Part shown: in pieces, positions 32,340 through 41,490 of the stretch
Layout: every line of letters begins with the position of its first letter
Numbering within the stretch: the first letter of the stretch is position 1
Source of the DNA: Cobetia amphilecti
Lineage (GTDB): Bacteria > Pseudomonadota > Gammaproteobacteria > Pseudomonadales > Halomonadaceae
Direction: 5' to 3'
Length of the DNA: 64,000 nucleotides
Assembly: GCF_020217465.1 (NCBI RefSeq)
Contig: NZ_CP084115.1
Location: forward strand, 682,001 to 746,000
Notes under the pieces: model-generated
Seen by the model: the letters and a program-made list of their open reading frames with translations, nothing else
Database searches by the model: none
Told to the model about the DNA's origin: nothing
Made by a program: the position numbers and the translations under genes

Positions 32340-34148
32340 ATGACGCAAGGCAAGCGGCTGTTGGTAAAGCGAGGTGCGAGCCTTGAAGAGGAAGCCTGCA
32401 CGGCAACCAGCGCGACGGAGCTCGCCCTGGAGCGCGCGACTCACGGCACGTCAGGCGCCGAAGACGCGGCGATAAGACGCCGTCAGCGGCGCCTGGGCAC
32501 GCACATGGGGTGGTTCGCGACGGCCTGGGGGGTCGCCGCGCTGGTGGTGATGCCGGTGCTGGCCGTCATCTGGCTGGCGTTGTTCGGCGATGATGGCAGT
32601 GATCAGGCCGGTGACGGCATCTGGCCGCACCTCGTCTCCACCGTGCTGCCTGACTACGTCATGACGAGTCTGGCGCTGGTGGCCGGCGTGGCGGTGCTCA
32701 GCGGCAGCATGGGCGTGGTGTCGGCGTGGCTGACCACCATGTATCAGTTCCCGCTGCGGCGTACCTTCGAGTGGTCGTTGCTGCTGCCGTTCGCGATTCC
32801 CGCCAACGTCATCGCCTACATCTACACCGATGTCTTCGAATATGCCGGGCCCTTCCAGGGCGCGCTGCGTGCGCTGTTCGGCTGGGACTCGCCGCAGGAT
32901 TACTACTTCCCCGAGATACGCAGTCTGGGCGGCGCCATCCTGATGCTGTCGCTGGTGCTGTTTCCGTATGTCTTCATGCTGGCGCGCTCGGCATTTCTCG
33001 ATCAATCGCCGTCACTGCGCGATGCCAGCCGCACCCTGGGTTGCAATGGCTGGCAGAGCTTCTGGCGCGTGGCGCTGCCCAGTGCACGCCCGGCGATCGC
33101 CGTCGGCCTGGCGCTGGCGATGATGGAGGCGCTCAATGATTTCGGCACCGTCGATTACTTCGCGGTGCGTTCGCTGACTGCCGGCATCTTCAATGTGTGG
33201 CTCAACATGGGCAGCCTGCGCGGTGCGGCCCAGATCGCGCTGTGCCTGATGATCTTCGTGGTCACGCTGATCTGGCTGGAACGGCATGCCCGGCGCCGGC
33301 AGCGTCAGTTCGGCAAGGGCGATCGCTATCGTCGCTATCGTCGTCCGACCTTGCATGGCTGGCGCGCCGGGCTGGCGACACTGGCTTGCCTGCTGCCGCT
33401 GCTGTTCGGCTTCCTGTTGCCGGTGGGGCTGCTGACGCGGCATGCCATTCGCTACTTCGAGGAGTCGTGGACGCCGGACTTCGCCGGTTACGCGCTCAAT
33501 AGCCTGATGCTGTCGGTGAGTGCTGCCGTGCTGACGCTGATCATCGGGGTGCTGCTGGCCTACGCCAAGCGGCTGGATCGCACCGCCAGCGTACAGCAGG
33601 CGCTCAAGCTCTCGAGTCTCGGCTATGCCATGCCGGGGGCCGTGCTGGGGCTGGGCGTGCTGGTGCCGCTGTCCGGTTTCGACAACGCGCTGGACAGCTT
33701 CCTGCGCGCCAACTTCGGGTTCTCCAGCGGTCTGCTGCTGACGGGCACCATGGGCGCGATCATCATCGCCTATGTGGTGCGCTTCCTCGCTATCGCCGCG
33801 GGTTCCATCGAATCGAGCCTCGACAAGGTCACGCCTTCGATGGACATGGCGGCGCGCTCGCTGGGCGAGAACACCTTCTCGACACTGCGCCGGGTGCACC
33901 TGCCCTTGATCCGTCCCGGCTTGCTGACCGCGGCGCTGGTCGTCTTCGTGGATGCCATGAAGGAGCTGCCGGCCACCTTGCTGCTGCGGCCCTTCAACTT
34001 CGACACGCTCGCCACCCACGTCTATCAGTACGCCTCGGATGAAATGCTTGAGCAGGCGGCGTTGCCGGCGCTGGTGATCGTGGTGGTCGGCATCCTGCCG
34101 GTGATCGTGATCTCGCGCACCATCGTGGCCTCGCGCAGCGAGTCATGA
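32340..34148 (+). CDS. fbpB: Fe(III) ABC transporter permease FbpB
   Basis: Inner-membrane permease with two fused binding-protein-dependent transport domains, 602 aa, about twelve helices. The coupling loops are visible as LRDASRTLGCNGWQSFWRV near 226-244 in the first half and DMAARSLGENTFSTLRRVHLP near 503-523 in the second. FbpB relatives are about 540 aa; the extra length is a hydrophilic N-terminus (residues 1-55). AGGAAG precedes the ATG. No ATPase gene (fbpC) follows, so the ATPase must be encoded elsewhere or be shared. Confidence 0.92.
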   Translation: MTQGKRLLVKRGASLEEEACTATSATELALERATHGTSGAEDAAIRRRQRRLGTHMGWFATAWGVAALVVMPVLAVIWLALFGDDGSDQAGDGIWPHLVSTVLPDYVMTSLALVAGVAVLSGSMGVVSAWLTTMYQFPLRRTFEWSLLLPFAIPANVIAYIYTDVFEYAGPFQGALRALFGWDSPQDYYFPEIRSLGGAILMLSLVLFPYVFMLARSAFLDQSPSLRDASRTLGCNGWQSFWRVALPSARPAIAVGLALAMMEALNDFGTVDYFAVRSLTAGIFNVWLNMGSLRGAAQIALCLMIFVVTLIWLERHARRRQRQFGKGDRYRRYRRPTLHGWRAGLATLACLLPLLFGFLLPVGLLTRHAIRYFEESWTPDFAGYALNSLMLSVSAAVLTLIIGVLLAYAKRLDRTASVQQALKLSSLGYAMPGAVLGLGVLVPLSGFDNALDSFLRANFGFSSGLLLTGTMGAIIIAYVVRFLAIAAGSIESSLDKVTPSMDMAARSLGENTFSTLRRVHLPLIRPGLLTAALVVFVDAMKELPATLLLRPFNFDTLATHVYQYASDEMLEQAALPALVIVVVGILPVIVISRTIVASRSES

Positions 34149-34261
34149 TGAAGACAGCGTCGGCATCAGCTTATTGCCATATGAGAGTTGTTCCTCGTGT
34201 GGAGATCGCCTAGGGTGCAGCGCTCGACACTGACAGAACAACGCCGGAGATGATTCGCACG

Positions 34262-34798
34262 ATGCTCAAGCCTTACGTAGCCAAGATGCGTGGTGGCCCC
34301 CTGAAGCGGGGCAGGCCGCATGTTGCCGATGCCTTGTGGTCATGGCTCGGGGCCTTTCTGGGCATGGCGCTGATCGGCTGGCTGTCCTCGCACTATCTGG
34401 CGGTCAGCTCGCTGTTGCTGGTGGGGTCCTTCGGCGCGACCTCGGTGCTGCTCTACGGCGCGCCGCACAGTCCGCTGGCCCAGCCGCGCAATGTGCTGGG
34501 CGGCAACATGCTGTCGGCACTGGTCGGTGTCGCCTGCTATCACTGGCTGGGCGATGGCTGGCTGGCGGCGGCCATGGCGGTCTCGGTGGCACTGCTGGTC
34601 ATGCAGTTGACGCACACCCTGCACCCGCCGGGCGGCGCCACGGCCTTGATCGCGGTGATCGGCGGTCAGCCGCTGCACGAGCTGGGCTACTGGTACGCCC
34701 TGTTGCCGGTGGGGCTTGGCTGCTTGGCGATGCTGGTGCTGGCGGTGTTGATCAACAATCTGGCGCGTCATCGCCGCTATCCGCTGCACTGGCATTGA
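34262..34798 (+). CDS. HPP family membrane protein
   Basis: Four-helix integral membrane protein of 178 aa. The signature LTHTLHPPGGATALIAVIGG lies near 121-140, and GSFGATSVLLYGAPHSPLAQPRN near 56-78 is the other conserved block. Plant and cyanobacterial relatives have been linked to nitrite transport; the bacterial role is unsettled. The ATG at 34262 is preferred because the one at 34250 directly abuts GGAG, leaving no spacer; the choice is uncertain. Confidence 0.85.
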   Translation: MLKPYVAKMRGGPLKRGRPHVADALWSWLGAFLGMALIGWLSSHYLAVSSLLLVGSFGATSVLLYGAPHSPLAQPRNVLGGNMLSALVGVACYHWLGDGWLAAAMAVSVALLVMQLTHTLHPPGGATALIAVIGGQPLHELGYWYALLPVGLGCLAMLVLAVLINNLARHRRYPLHWH

Positions 34799-35014
34799 AC
34801 CCATCGGATGCGCGCTTCTGCAGGCGACGGCGGAAGATGGTAGACTGGGCCATCGCCTGACGCGAGCGACTGGCAGCAGCCGGATGAGGTCCCTCTGACC
34901 GACTCTTTCTTTTCTGCGCCTGATACGCCTCGCTCCCTCTCCCGGCACGTGCCCGGCCAGGCGCCATTCCTTAATGATCGACCAGCACGTGGCCGGTCAG
35001 CCGAAGAGATATTG

Positions 35015-36724
35015 ATGACTGAGACTACTGCCAATTTCGTCCCGGCGTTTGCCTCCCTGGGGCTGTCCGCTCCTGTCCTGAAAGCGATCGCCGAGATGGG
35101 CTATTCCACGCCGTCTCCCGTCCAGGCAGGTGCGATTCCTGCCGTGCTGGAAGGCCGTGATGTGATGGCTGCCGCGCGCACCGGGACCGGCAAGACCGCC
35201 GGTTTCGCCCTGCCGCTGGTCGAGCGCCTCTCGCAGAGCGCTCCCGCGGGTGCCCGCAAGATCAAGGCCCTGATCGTCACGCCCACGCGTGAACTGGCCG
35301 CGCAGATCGACGAGAACGTCACTGCCTATTCCCGTCACCTGAAGCTGCGCAATGCCGTGGTATTCGGTGGCGTGAAGATCAACCCGCAGATCAGCCGACT
35401 GTCCTCTGGCGTCGAGATCCTGACCGCCACGCCGGGCCGCCTGCTGGACCTGCACTCCCAGAAGGCCATCGACTTCTCCGATCTCGAGACGCTGGTGCTG
35501 GATGAAGCGGATCGCATGCTGGACATGGGCTTCATCCACGACATCCGCCGTCTGCTCAAGCTGCTGCCGACCAAGCGTCAGACGCTGCTGTTCTCCGCGA
35601 CCTTCTCCGATGAGATTCGCGGCATGGCCAACAAGCTGCTGAATGACCCGGTGGCGGTGGAAGCCAGCCCGCGCAACACCACGGCCGAGAAGGTCGAGCA
35701 GCATATCCACACCGTGGAGAAGAGCCACAAGCCTTCACTGCTCAAGCACCTGATCATCAAGGAAAACTGGCACCAGGTGCTGGTCTTCACCCGTACCAAG
35801 CACGGTGCCAACCGTCTGGCGACCAAGCTCGAGAAGTCCGGCATCAGTGCCGCGGCGATTCACGGCAACAAGAGCCAGAATGCGCGTACCAAGGCACTGG
35901 CCGGCTTCAAGAACGGCGAAGTGCGCGTGCTGGTCGCGACGGATATCGCAGCGCGTGGCCTGGATATCGAGCAGTTGCCGCAGGTCGTGAACTACGAACT
36001 GCCCAACGTGCCGGAAGACTACGTGCACCGTATCGGGCGTACCGGCCGTGCCGGCGCCAGTGGGCGTGCCATCTCGCTGGTCTCCAGCGATGAGCGCAAG
36101 GAACTCGGCGGCATCGAGCGTCTGCTCAAGGGCAAGCTCAAGCGCGTCGAAGTGGAAGGTTTCGTGCCGGAAGTCGATGTCGAGCCGGAACGTGAACCGC
36201 GTCAGCCGCGTGGTGGCCAGCGTTCGGGTGGCCAGCGCTCTGGCGGCGCACGCTCTGAAGGTCAGCGTTCTGGCGGCCAGCGTACTGGCAGCAAGCCTGC
36301 CGGTGAAGGCCGTGGCAATGGCGGCCAGCGTTCTGGCGGTCAGCGCTCTGAAGGCCAGCGCACTGGCGGCAAGCCTGCTGGTGAAGGTCGTGGCAATGGC
36401 GGCCAGCGTTCTGGCGGTCAGCGCTCTGAAGGTCAGCGTACTGGCGGTCAGCGCTCTGAAGGTCAGCGTTCTGGCGGCGCGCGTTCTGGCGGCCAGCGCA
36501 CTGGTGGTCAGCCTCAGCAGATCGCACGTGTCGATGATGACAATCGCGGCAACCGTGCACCGGTGCAGCGTGAAGTCGATGGCAATCGCGTCGCGCCGCA
36601 GCCGGAGGTGAACGGCAACCGTGCGCCGAATGCGCCGAGCAATGATGAGCGTCCGCGTCGCCGCTCACGTGGTGGTCGCAACCGCTCCAGCGGTGGCAAC
36701 GGTGGTGGCCGCTCCAACGGCTGA
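35015..36724 (+). CDS. rhlE: DEAD-box RNA helicase, RhlE type, with repetitive tail
   Basis: ATP-dependent RNA helicase, 569 aa. Motifs in order: F-x-x-L-x-L Q motif ([14 protein letters not shown]), AARTGTGKT at 53-61, PTRELAAQ near 91, DEAD near 165, SAT near 197, and [13 protein letters not shown] near 340. The tail from about residue 397 to 510 is a low-complexity array of [15 protein letters not shown] and KPAGEGRGN blocks, positively charged and probably an RNA-binding disordered region. It then ends in a basic R/G/S-rich stretch. RhlE proteins act in ribosome assembly and cold adaptation. The ATG at 35015 follows AGAG; the frame is open 22 codons upstream. Confidence 0.92.
   Translation: MTETTANFVPAFASLGLSAPVLKAIAEMGYSTPSPVQAGAIPAVLEGRDVMAAARTGTGKTAGFALPLVERLSQSAPAGARKIKALIVTPTRELAAQIDENVTAYSRHLKLRNAVVFGGVKINPQISRLSSGVEILTATPGRLLDLHSQKAIDFSDLETLVLDEADRMLDMGFIHDIRRLLKLLPTKRQTLLFSATFSDEIRGMANKLLNDPVAVEASPRNTTAEKVEQHIHTVEKSHKPSLLKHLIIKENWHQVLVFTRTKHGANRLATKLEKSGISAAAIHGNKSQNARTKALAGFKNGEVRVLVATDIAARGLDIEQLPQVVNYELPNVPEDYVHRIGRTGRAGASGRAISLVSSDERKELGGIERLLKGKLKRVEVEGFVPEVDVEPEREPRQPRGGQRSGGQRSGGARSEGQRSGGQRTGSKPAGEGRGNGGQRSGGQRSEGQRTGGKPAGEGRGNGGQRSGGQRSEGQRTGGQRSEGQRSGGARSGGQRTGGQPQQIARVDDDNRGNRAPVQREVDGNRVAPQPEVNGNRAPNAPSNDERPRRRSRGGRNRSSGGNGGGRSNG
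36211..36520 (+). repeat. In-frame repeats encoding the helicase tail
   Basis: Nested repeats: an about 15-bp unit coding GGQRS-type pentapeptides, inside a longer 78-bp unit (seen at about 36322-36399 and again from 36400) that ends in KPAGEGRGN. Copies are nearly identical at the DNA level, so the array is young or homogenised. Confidence 0.85.
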
Positions 36725-36755
36725 GCCGCGCCGTAGAGGCCAAGGCTGAAACGAG

Positions 36756-36789
36756 AACGCCCCGACAACCTTGCGGTTGTCGGGGCGTT
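36756..36789. terminator. Bidirectional terminator after rhlE
   Basis: Perfect 15-bp stem (36756-36770 with 36775-36789), loop TTGC, T tract after it. Shared with the convergent 188-aa gene. Confidence 0.93.
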
Positions 36790-36815
36790 TGCGTGTCAGG
36801 AGCAGGAGCGTCTGT

Positions 36816-37382
36816 TCAGACGTCTTCTTCCCAGTCGATCTCGTAATCCGGGCCAGTGCCCTGGATGTCTTGCTCGCCACGCACGCCATCACCGCGCAGG
36901 CGGGTATGGATGGCCAGCATCACCAGCACCTCGTTGTCCGGACGGAAAGGCTGCAGGCCCTGTTCGAACAGCATGTTGTTGCGCTCGCGCGCCCAGTCAC
37001 CCGGGGCAAGCTCAGGGTAGAGGCCTTCCGCCGGCGCGAACTCGATGAAAGGGTCCATGTTGTAGGCGTCGAACAGGCGGGCCAGTGCCTGCTCGTCATC
37101 CATGACGCCGGTGGTATAGAGCGTGGTCTGGTAGTAGTCCTGCTCCAGCTCCTTGAGCACATCGAGGGGGCTGACGCCGAAGCTGCGCAGGTCGTCCAGG
37201 CTGTAGTCGCCCAGCTCCAGCATCTCGCCATCCAGCCATTCGTCGTCCGGCTGGATCAGTACATGCTTCATCTGGCCATCGGGCAGCGCCCAGGCGATGG
37301 CCAGCGGCAGACTGGAGTCCTCGCCGGTCTCGACGGCGATGAAGGCGGGGAAGTCCCCTGTTTCGGGTTCATATTCGTGCAT
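36816..37382 (-). CDS. Conserved hypothetical, 188 aa, exonuclease-like fold suspected
   Basis: Acidic soluble protein not assigned to a named family. The N-terminal pattern FPAFIAVETGEDSSLPLAIAWALPDG (11-36) followed by an aromatic/proline LIQPDDEWLDG (42-52), and TTGVMDDEQALARLFDAY near 90-107, resembles the layout of DEDD (DnaQ-like) exonucleases. The first catalytic Asp would be Ala17, and the C-terminal acidic pair is not evident, so it is probably inactive if related. This is an inference from pattern. It precedes tatD's 3' end and is probably read through from it, 48 bases apart. Confidence 0.7.
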   Translation of the reverse strand: MHEYEPETGDFPAFIAVETGEDSSLPLAIAWALPDGQMKHVLIQPDDEWLDGEMLELGDYSLDDLRSFGVSPLDVLKELEQDYYQTTLYTTGVMDDEQALARLFDAYNMDPFIEFAPAEGLYPELAPGDWARERNNMLFEQGLQPFRPDNEVLVMLAIHTRLRGDGVRGEQDIQGTGPDYEIDWEEDV

Positions 37383-37430
37383 GGTGATGTCCAGAGCAGG
37401 GAAGCGTGCAGGGAAAGTCGTTGATGCCGA

Positions 37431-38381
37431 TTACAGGCGGAAGAAGCGTGTGGCAGTGGCGGTGGTAGCCTGTGCGAGTTCTTCCATGTCGATACCGCGC
37501 AGCGCCGCGACCTCCGCCATGATCCACACCAGCAGTGAGGGTTCATGACGGCGCCCCTTGAGCTTGGCGGGCAGATTGCGCGGTACCAGATAGGGGCAAT
37601 CGGTTTCCAGCATCAGACGCTCGAGTGGAATCTCGCGGCACAGGCTGCGCAGGTGTTCGCCTCGGCGCTCATCACACAGCCAGCCGGTCAGCCCGATGTG
37701 CAGGTCGAGATCGAGATAGCCGTAGAGCGTCTCGCGCTCACCGGTGAAACAGTGCACGACGGCGTGACTGATATCGTCGCGCCAGTGCTTGAGCATCTCG
37801 AGCATCTGGCGACCGGCGTCACGTTCATGCAGAAACAGCGGCAGGCCTGTCTCGGCGGCCAGCGTCAGCTGCGCTTCGAACGCCCGGGCCTGTTCGGCGG
37901 GGGTCGAGAAGTTGCGATTGAAGTCGAGGCCACATTCCCCCACCGCGACGACCTCTGGCTGCGTCAGTAGCTCTCGGATGCCGCGTTCGACGCCATCGTT
38001 CCACTGACTGGCCTCATGCGGATGCACGCCGGCGGTGGCAGAAAGGCCACGATAGCGTGCCGCCAGCGCCTGGGCCTCACGCGAGCCATCCAGGCTGGTG
38101 CCGGTCAGGATCTGCCGGCTGACGCCCGCCGCGCGTGCTCGCAGCAAGGTGCCCTCGACGTCGCGCGCGTAGCTCTCATGCGTCAGGTTGACGCCGATGT
38201 CGACCAGCGCAGAGGGGCTGGCGAAACGCAGCTCCGGTGCCAGCAGCGTCAGCGCGGCCGCGATATCGGCCTCGCCGAGTTCAAGGTCGTCACACAAGGC
38301 GGCAAGCGTCTCGTCGGACAGCCGCTCGCTATCATAGTAGGGCAGGGAGGCAGGATCGGCATGCGGGGGAAGCGCGGACAT
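37431..38381 (-). CDS. tatD: TatD family metal-dependent hydrolase
   Basis: Amidohydrolase-fold 3'-5' DNA exonuclease-type protein, 316 aa. The TatD core begins near residue 58 with VDIGVNLTHESY and shows AGVHPHEASQW near 120-130, VVAVGECGLDFNRNFS near 147-162, LFLHERDAG, HAVVHCFTGE and LMLETDCPYLVPRN. The N-terminal 57 residues are an extra helical segment that E. coli TatD (260 aa) lacks. The ATG at 38381 follows AAGGG; a TTG 16 codons upstream is less likely. No tatABC genes are nearby. Confidence 0.9.
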   Translation of the reverse strand: MSALPPHADPASLPYYDSERLSDETLAALCDDLELGEADIAAALTLLAPELRFASPSALVDIGVNLTHESYARDVEGTLLRARAAGVSRQILTGTSLDGSREAQALAARYRGLSATAGVHPHEASQWNDGVERGIRELLTQPEVVAVGECGLDFNRNFSTPAEQARAFEAQLTLAAETGLPLFLHERDAGRQMLEMLKHWRDDISHAVVHCFTGERETLYGYLDLDLHIGLTGWLCDERRGEHLRSLCREIPLERLMLETDCPYLVPRNLPAKLKGRRHEPSLLVWIMAEVAALRGIDMEELAQATTATATRFFRL

Positions 38382-38707
38382 CGGACACCCTTGGGATCGC
38401 GGGGAGGGAGAAGACACGTGACAGCGCAAGGCCGGGCAATAGCCCGTCGGCCTGGCACTCGATAGCGCTGCATGACAGGCGGGCCTTGGCAGTGCAGGGC
38501 ACGTGACGTGATTGCAAGCGGTCGGCCATTCTACCCAAGGCGCCGGCGTCTTTCAGCCCTTGCGGCGTCTTCCATCGCCTGCACGCTGCGCCTCGGGTAG
38601 AATGGCAGCATTCTCCGGCGCGCGTCGCTGGCGGCGGCCTGTCCGCCTGACTCCCACTTCCTCCGTGGCCTTCCCGGCCGTGGACCCGTCACGAGTTGCT
38701 GCTGCAC

Positions 38708-40645
38708 ATGGCATTGTTACGACTGGAAAATCTTCAGCTGGCCTATGGCCATCACGTCTTGCTCAACGGGGCGGACCTTGTCGTCGAGCGCGGCGAGCGT
38801 CTGGCGCTCGTCGGCCGCAACGGCACCGGCAAGTCGACCCTGCTCAAGCTGATCACCGGCGAATTCCAGGCCGATGCCGGTGAGCTGTGGAAGGCGCCGG
38901 GCCTCAAGATCGGCGTGCTCTCGCAGGACCTGCCGGCCGCCGAAGGACGCACTATCTTCGATATCGTCGCTGAAGGCCTGCCGAAGGCGGGCGCGCTGCT
39001 GGCGGAGTACCATCACCTGATCAGCGACCCCGAGCCGGACCTCAAGCGTCTCGAGCATGTGCAGGTCGCGCTGGAAAGCGTCGATGGCTGGCAGTTCCAG
39101 CAGCGTATCGATACCGTGCTGACCCGCCTGGGCCTGCCGGAAGACACCATGATGGAAGACCTGTCCGGCGGCTGGCGTCGTCGTGTCGCGCTGGCGCGTG
39201 CGCTGGTCTCCGACCCGGACCTGCTGCTGCTCGATGAGCCGACCAACCATCTGGATCTCGATACCATCGCCTGGCTGGAAGAGCAGGTCGCGGCCTTCTC
39301 CGGCGCCGTGCTGTTCATCACCCACGACAGGGCCTTCCTGAAGCGCCTCGCGACCCAGATTCTGGAGCTGGACCGTGGCCGTCTCGGGCGTTATCCGGGC
39401 GATTACGCGGCCTACCAGGCCCAGAAGCAGCACGAGATGGATGTCGAGGCCAAGGAGAACTCCGAGTTCGACAAGAAACTGGCCCAGGAAGAGACCTGGA
39501 TCCGCCAGGGGGTCAAGGCGCGTCGTACCCGCAATGAAGGCCGTGTGCGTGCGCTGGAGAAGATGCGTGCCGAGCGTGGCCAGCGGCGTGAAGTGCAGGG
39601 CCGTGCGCGTATCGCCGTCGACTCCGCCGAGCGCAGCGGCAAGCGGGTCGTGGAGCTGGAGAACGTCAGCTATCGCTACGACGAGGCGCAGGAGCAGTGG
39701 GTCATCCGTGACCTGAGCGTCGAGATCCAGCGCGGCGACAAGGTCGGCCTGCTCGGGCGCAACGGCGCGGGCAAGACCACGCTGCTGCACATTCTGCTCG
39801 GTCAGCTGGAAGCCAGCGAAGGCAAGCGCATCGAAGGCACCAAGCTGCAGATCGCCTACTTCGATCAGCTGCGCAAGGGCCTCGACATGGAAGCCACCGT
39901 CTACGACAACGTGGCGCGCGGCAGCGACCGTGTCACGGTCGGCGGGCGTGACATGCACGTGATGAGCTACCTGCAGAACTTCCTGTTCACGCCGGACCGC
40001 GCGCGTCAGCCGGTTCGCTCCCTGTCAGGGGGCGAGTCCAACCGTCTGCTGCTGGCGCGTCTGTTCACCATGCCGGCCAACGTGCTGGTGCTCGATGAGC
40101 CGACCAACGATCTGGATGTCGAGACGCTGGAGCTGCTCGAGGAGCTGTTGCTCGACTTCGACGGCACCGTGCTGCTGGTTTCCCACGACCGTGCCTTCAT
40201 GGACAACGTGGTCACCAACATCCTCGCCTTCGAGGGCGACGGGGTCGTCAAGCCGTATGTCGGGGGTTACAGCGACTGGATACGTCAGGGCGGGCATCTG
40301 CCGCCGGCGCCGTGGGAAGTCGAGCGTGAGCGTGAGGAAAATCACCGTCGTGATGCCCAGGCAGAAGACGAGCGCCGCAAGCGCGAGGCCGCCCAGGCGC
40401 AGCAGGCCAACAAGAAGGTCAAGCTGCCCTACAAGTTCCAGCGCGAGCTGGACCTGATTCCGGCGACCATCGAGAAGCTGGAAGCGGAGATCGCGACGCT
40501 GGAAGCCGAGATCGCGGCGCCGGAGTTCTACACCGGGGATGCCAAGACGGTGAAGAACACGCTGGAGAAGCTCAGCCACAAGCAGCAGGTGCTGGAAGAG
40601 ACGATGGAACGCTGGATGGAACTTGAAGCCATGCAGGAAGGCTGA
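38708..40645 (+). CDS. uup: ABC-F ATPase Uup
   Basis: Soluble duplicated ATPase acting on ribosomes or DNA, 645 aa. Two ABC domains: first Walker A GRNGTGKST at 36-44 and signature LSGGWRRRVALARAL near 150-164; second Walker A GRNGAGKTT near 352 and LSGGESNRLLLARL near 442. Between them lies the ABC-F linker rich in Glu/Arg. The C-terminal 75 residues form a coiled coil (PYKFQRELDLIPATIEKLEAE onwards), which identifies Uup rather than EttA. The ATG at 38708 gives an N-terminus like other Uup. Confidence 0.93.
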   Translation: MALLRLENLQLAYGHHVLLNGADLVVERGERLALVGRNGTGKSTLLKLITGEFQADAGELWKAPGLKIGVLSQDLPAAEGRTIFDIVAEGLPKAGALLAEYHHLISDPEPDLKRLEHVQVALESVDGWQFQQRIDTVLTRLGLPEDTMMEDLSGGWRRRVALARALVSDPDLLLLDEPTNHLDLDTIAWLEEQVAAFSGAVLFITHDRAFLKRLATQILELDRGRLGRYPGDYAAYQAQKQHEMDVEAKENSEFDKKLAQEETWIRQGVKARRTRNEGRVRALEKMRAERGQRREVQGRARIAVDSAERSGKRVVELENVSYRYDEAQEQWVIRDLSVEIQRGDKVGLLGRNGAGKTTLLHILLGQLEASEGKRIEGTKLQIAYFDQLRKGLDMEATVYDNVARGSDRVTVGGRDMHVMSYLQNFLFTPDRARQPVRSLSGGESNRLLLARLFTMPANVLVLDEPTNDLDVETLELLEELLLDFDGTVLLVSHDRAFMDNVVTNILAFEGDGVVKPYVGGYSDWIRQGGHLPPAPWEVEREREENHRRDAQAEDERRKREAAQAQQANKKVKLPYKFQRELDLIPATIEKLEAEIATLEAEIAAPEFYTGDAKTVKNTLEKLSHKQQVLEETMERWMELEAMQEG

Positions 40646-40669
40646 AGCCGCAAGTGACGGTCTTGAGCA

Positions 40670-40706
40670 CGTACGGTCATGAGTGACGATGCTTGATGAC
40701 CGTACG
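40670..40706 (+). other. Inverted repeat after uup
   Basis: 11-bp perfect arms CGTACGGTCAT (40670-40680) and its complement (40696-40706) around a 15-base loop, just before the uup terminator. Purpose unclear. Confidence 0.6.
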
Positions 40707-40732
40707 GTGCAGAAAGTCCGTCAGCTGAACAC

Positions 40733-40764
40733 ACAAGAGGGCTGCCCATGTGCAGCCCTCTTGT
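40733..40764. terminator. Bidirectional terminator between uup and the stress-protein gene
   Basis: Perfect 13-bp stem (40733-40745 with 40752-40764) around CCATGT. Shares the GGGCTGCCCATG core with the terminator at 56513-56552. Confidence 0.9.
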
Positions 40765-40828
40765 CGTCCCTCACATGTCGTCGACGTGAGGTGTCGTCTG
40801 GCATGAGGTGTCGTCTAGCCGGCCGTCA

Positions 40829-41281
40829 TCATTCCTCGCTGTCATCCGCGCCGACGCGCACCGCCAGCACGTCGCACTGGGCGCCGTGCAGGACACCCGT
40901 GGAGGTAGAGCCCAGCAGCAGCGCAAAGCCATGTCGACCATGCGAGCCGACCACGATCAGGTCCACGTCGTGTTCGGCCGCGAAGCGATGGATCTCGCTG
41001 TCCGGCATGCCGACCACCACGTACTGGTCTTCGGCGGCGATATCATGAGGGGAGGCGATCTCGCCAAGTCGTTCACGGGCGTGGGAATCCAGCTGGTCCT
41101 GGATGCTGGTCAGGTCCATCGGGATATCACCGCCATAGGCAAAACCCAGCGGTTCCAGCGTATGGATGATGGAAATCTTGGCGCCGTTGCGCTTGGCGAT
41201 CGGCAGTGCCCGCTCCAGCACCAGATGGGAATCCTTGGTCAGGTCGACAGCGACCAGTACATGCTTGTATTCGTTGCTCAT
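40829..41281 (-). CDS. Universal stress protein, UspA family
   Basis: Small nucleotide-binding protein, 150 aa. HVLVAVDLTKDSHLVLERAL at the N-terminus and the ATP-binding loop GSHGRHGFALLLGSTSTGVL near 111-130 (G-2X-G-9X-G-S/T) mark the ATP-binding UspFG-like class. The ATG at 41281 follows GGAGG; the frame is open far upstream but without a ribosome site. Family members accumulate in starvation or oxygen limitation. A small palindrome TTAC-N6-GTAA lies upstream at 41371-41384. Confidence 0.9.
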   Translation of the reverse strand: MSNEYKHVLVAVDLTKDSHLVLERALPIAKRNGAKISIIHTLEPLGFAYGGDIPMDLTSIQDQLDSHARERLGEIASPHDIAAEDQYVVVGMPDSEIHRFAAEHDVDLIVVGSHGRHGFALLLGSTSTGVLHGAQCDVLAVRVGADDSEE

Positions 41282-41490
41282 CCTGAGGTCCTCCCGCAGA
41301 GGTTGGCCATTCGAGTGGCGTCGTGCACCTGCTTCCATGCTAGGCTTGCCGCCCCCTTGAACACAATGACTTACATCAACGTAATGGCAGTGCGTGATAC
41401 GCAACTCTGCGGGGCTGCATAGCCTATCCTGCGCTTTCACGCCACGTCCTGCTTGATGAAACCCTTGAATAGACAACCGTTGGATAGACG

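Noticed and set aside
36211-36520. Regular repeats resembling a CRISPR array
   Set aside because: They are in frame within the helicase gene, encode Gly/Gln/Arg/Ser peptides and have no unique spacers; no cas genes nearby.
41371-41384. FNR/ANR box upstream of the universal stress protein gene
   Set aside because: TTAC-N6-GTAA is palindromic but does not match TTGAT-N4-ATCAA on either strand.
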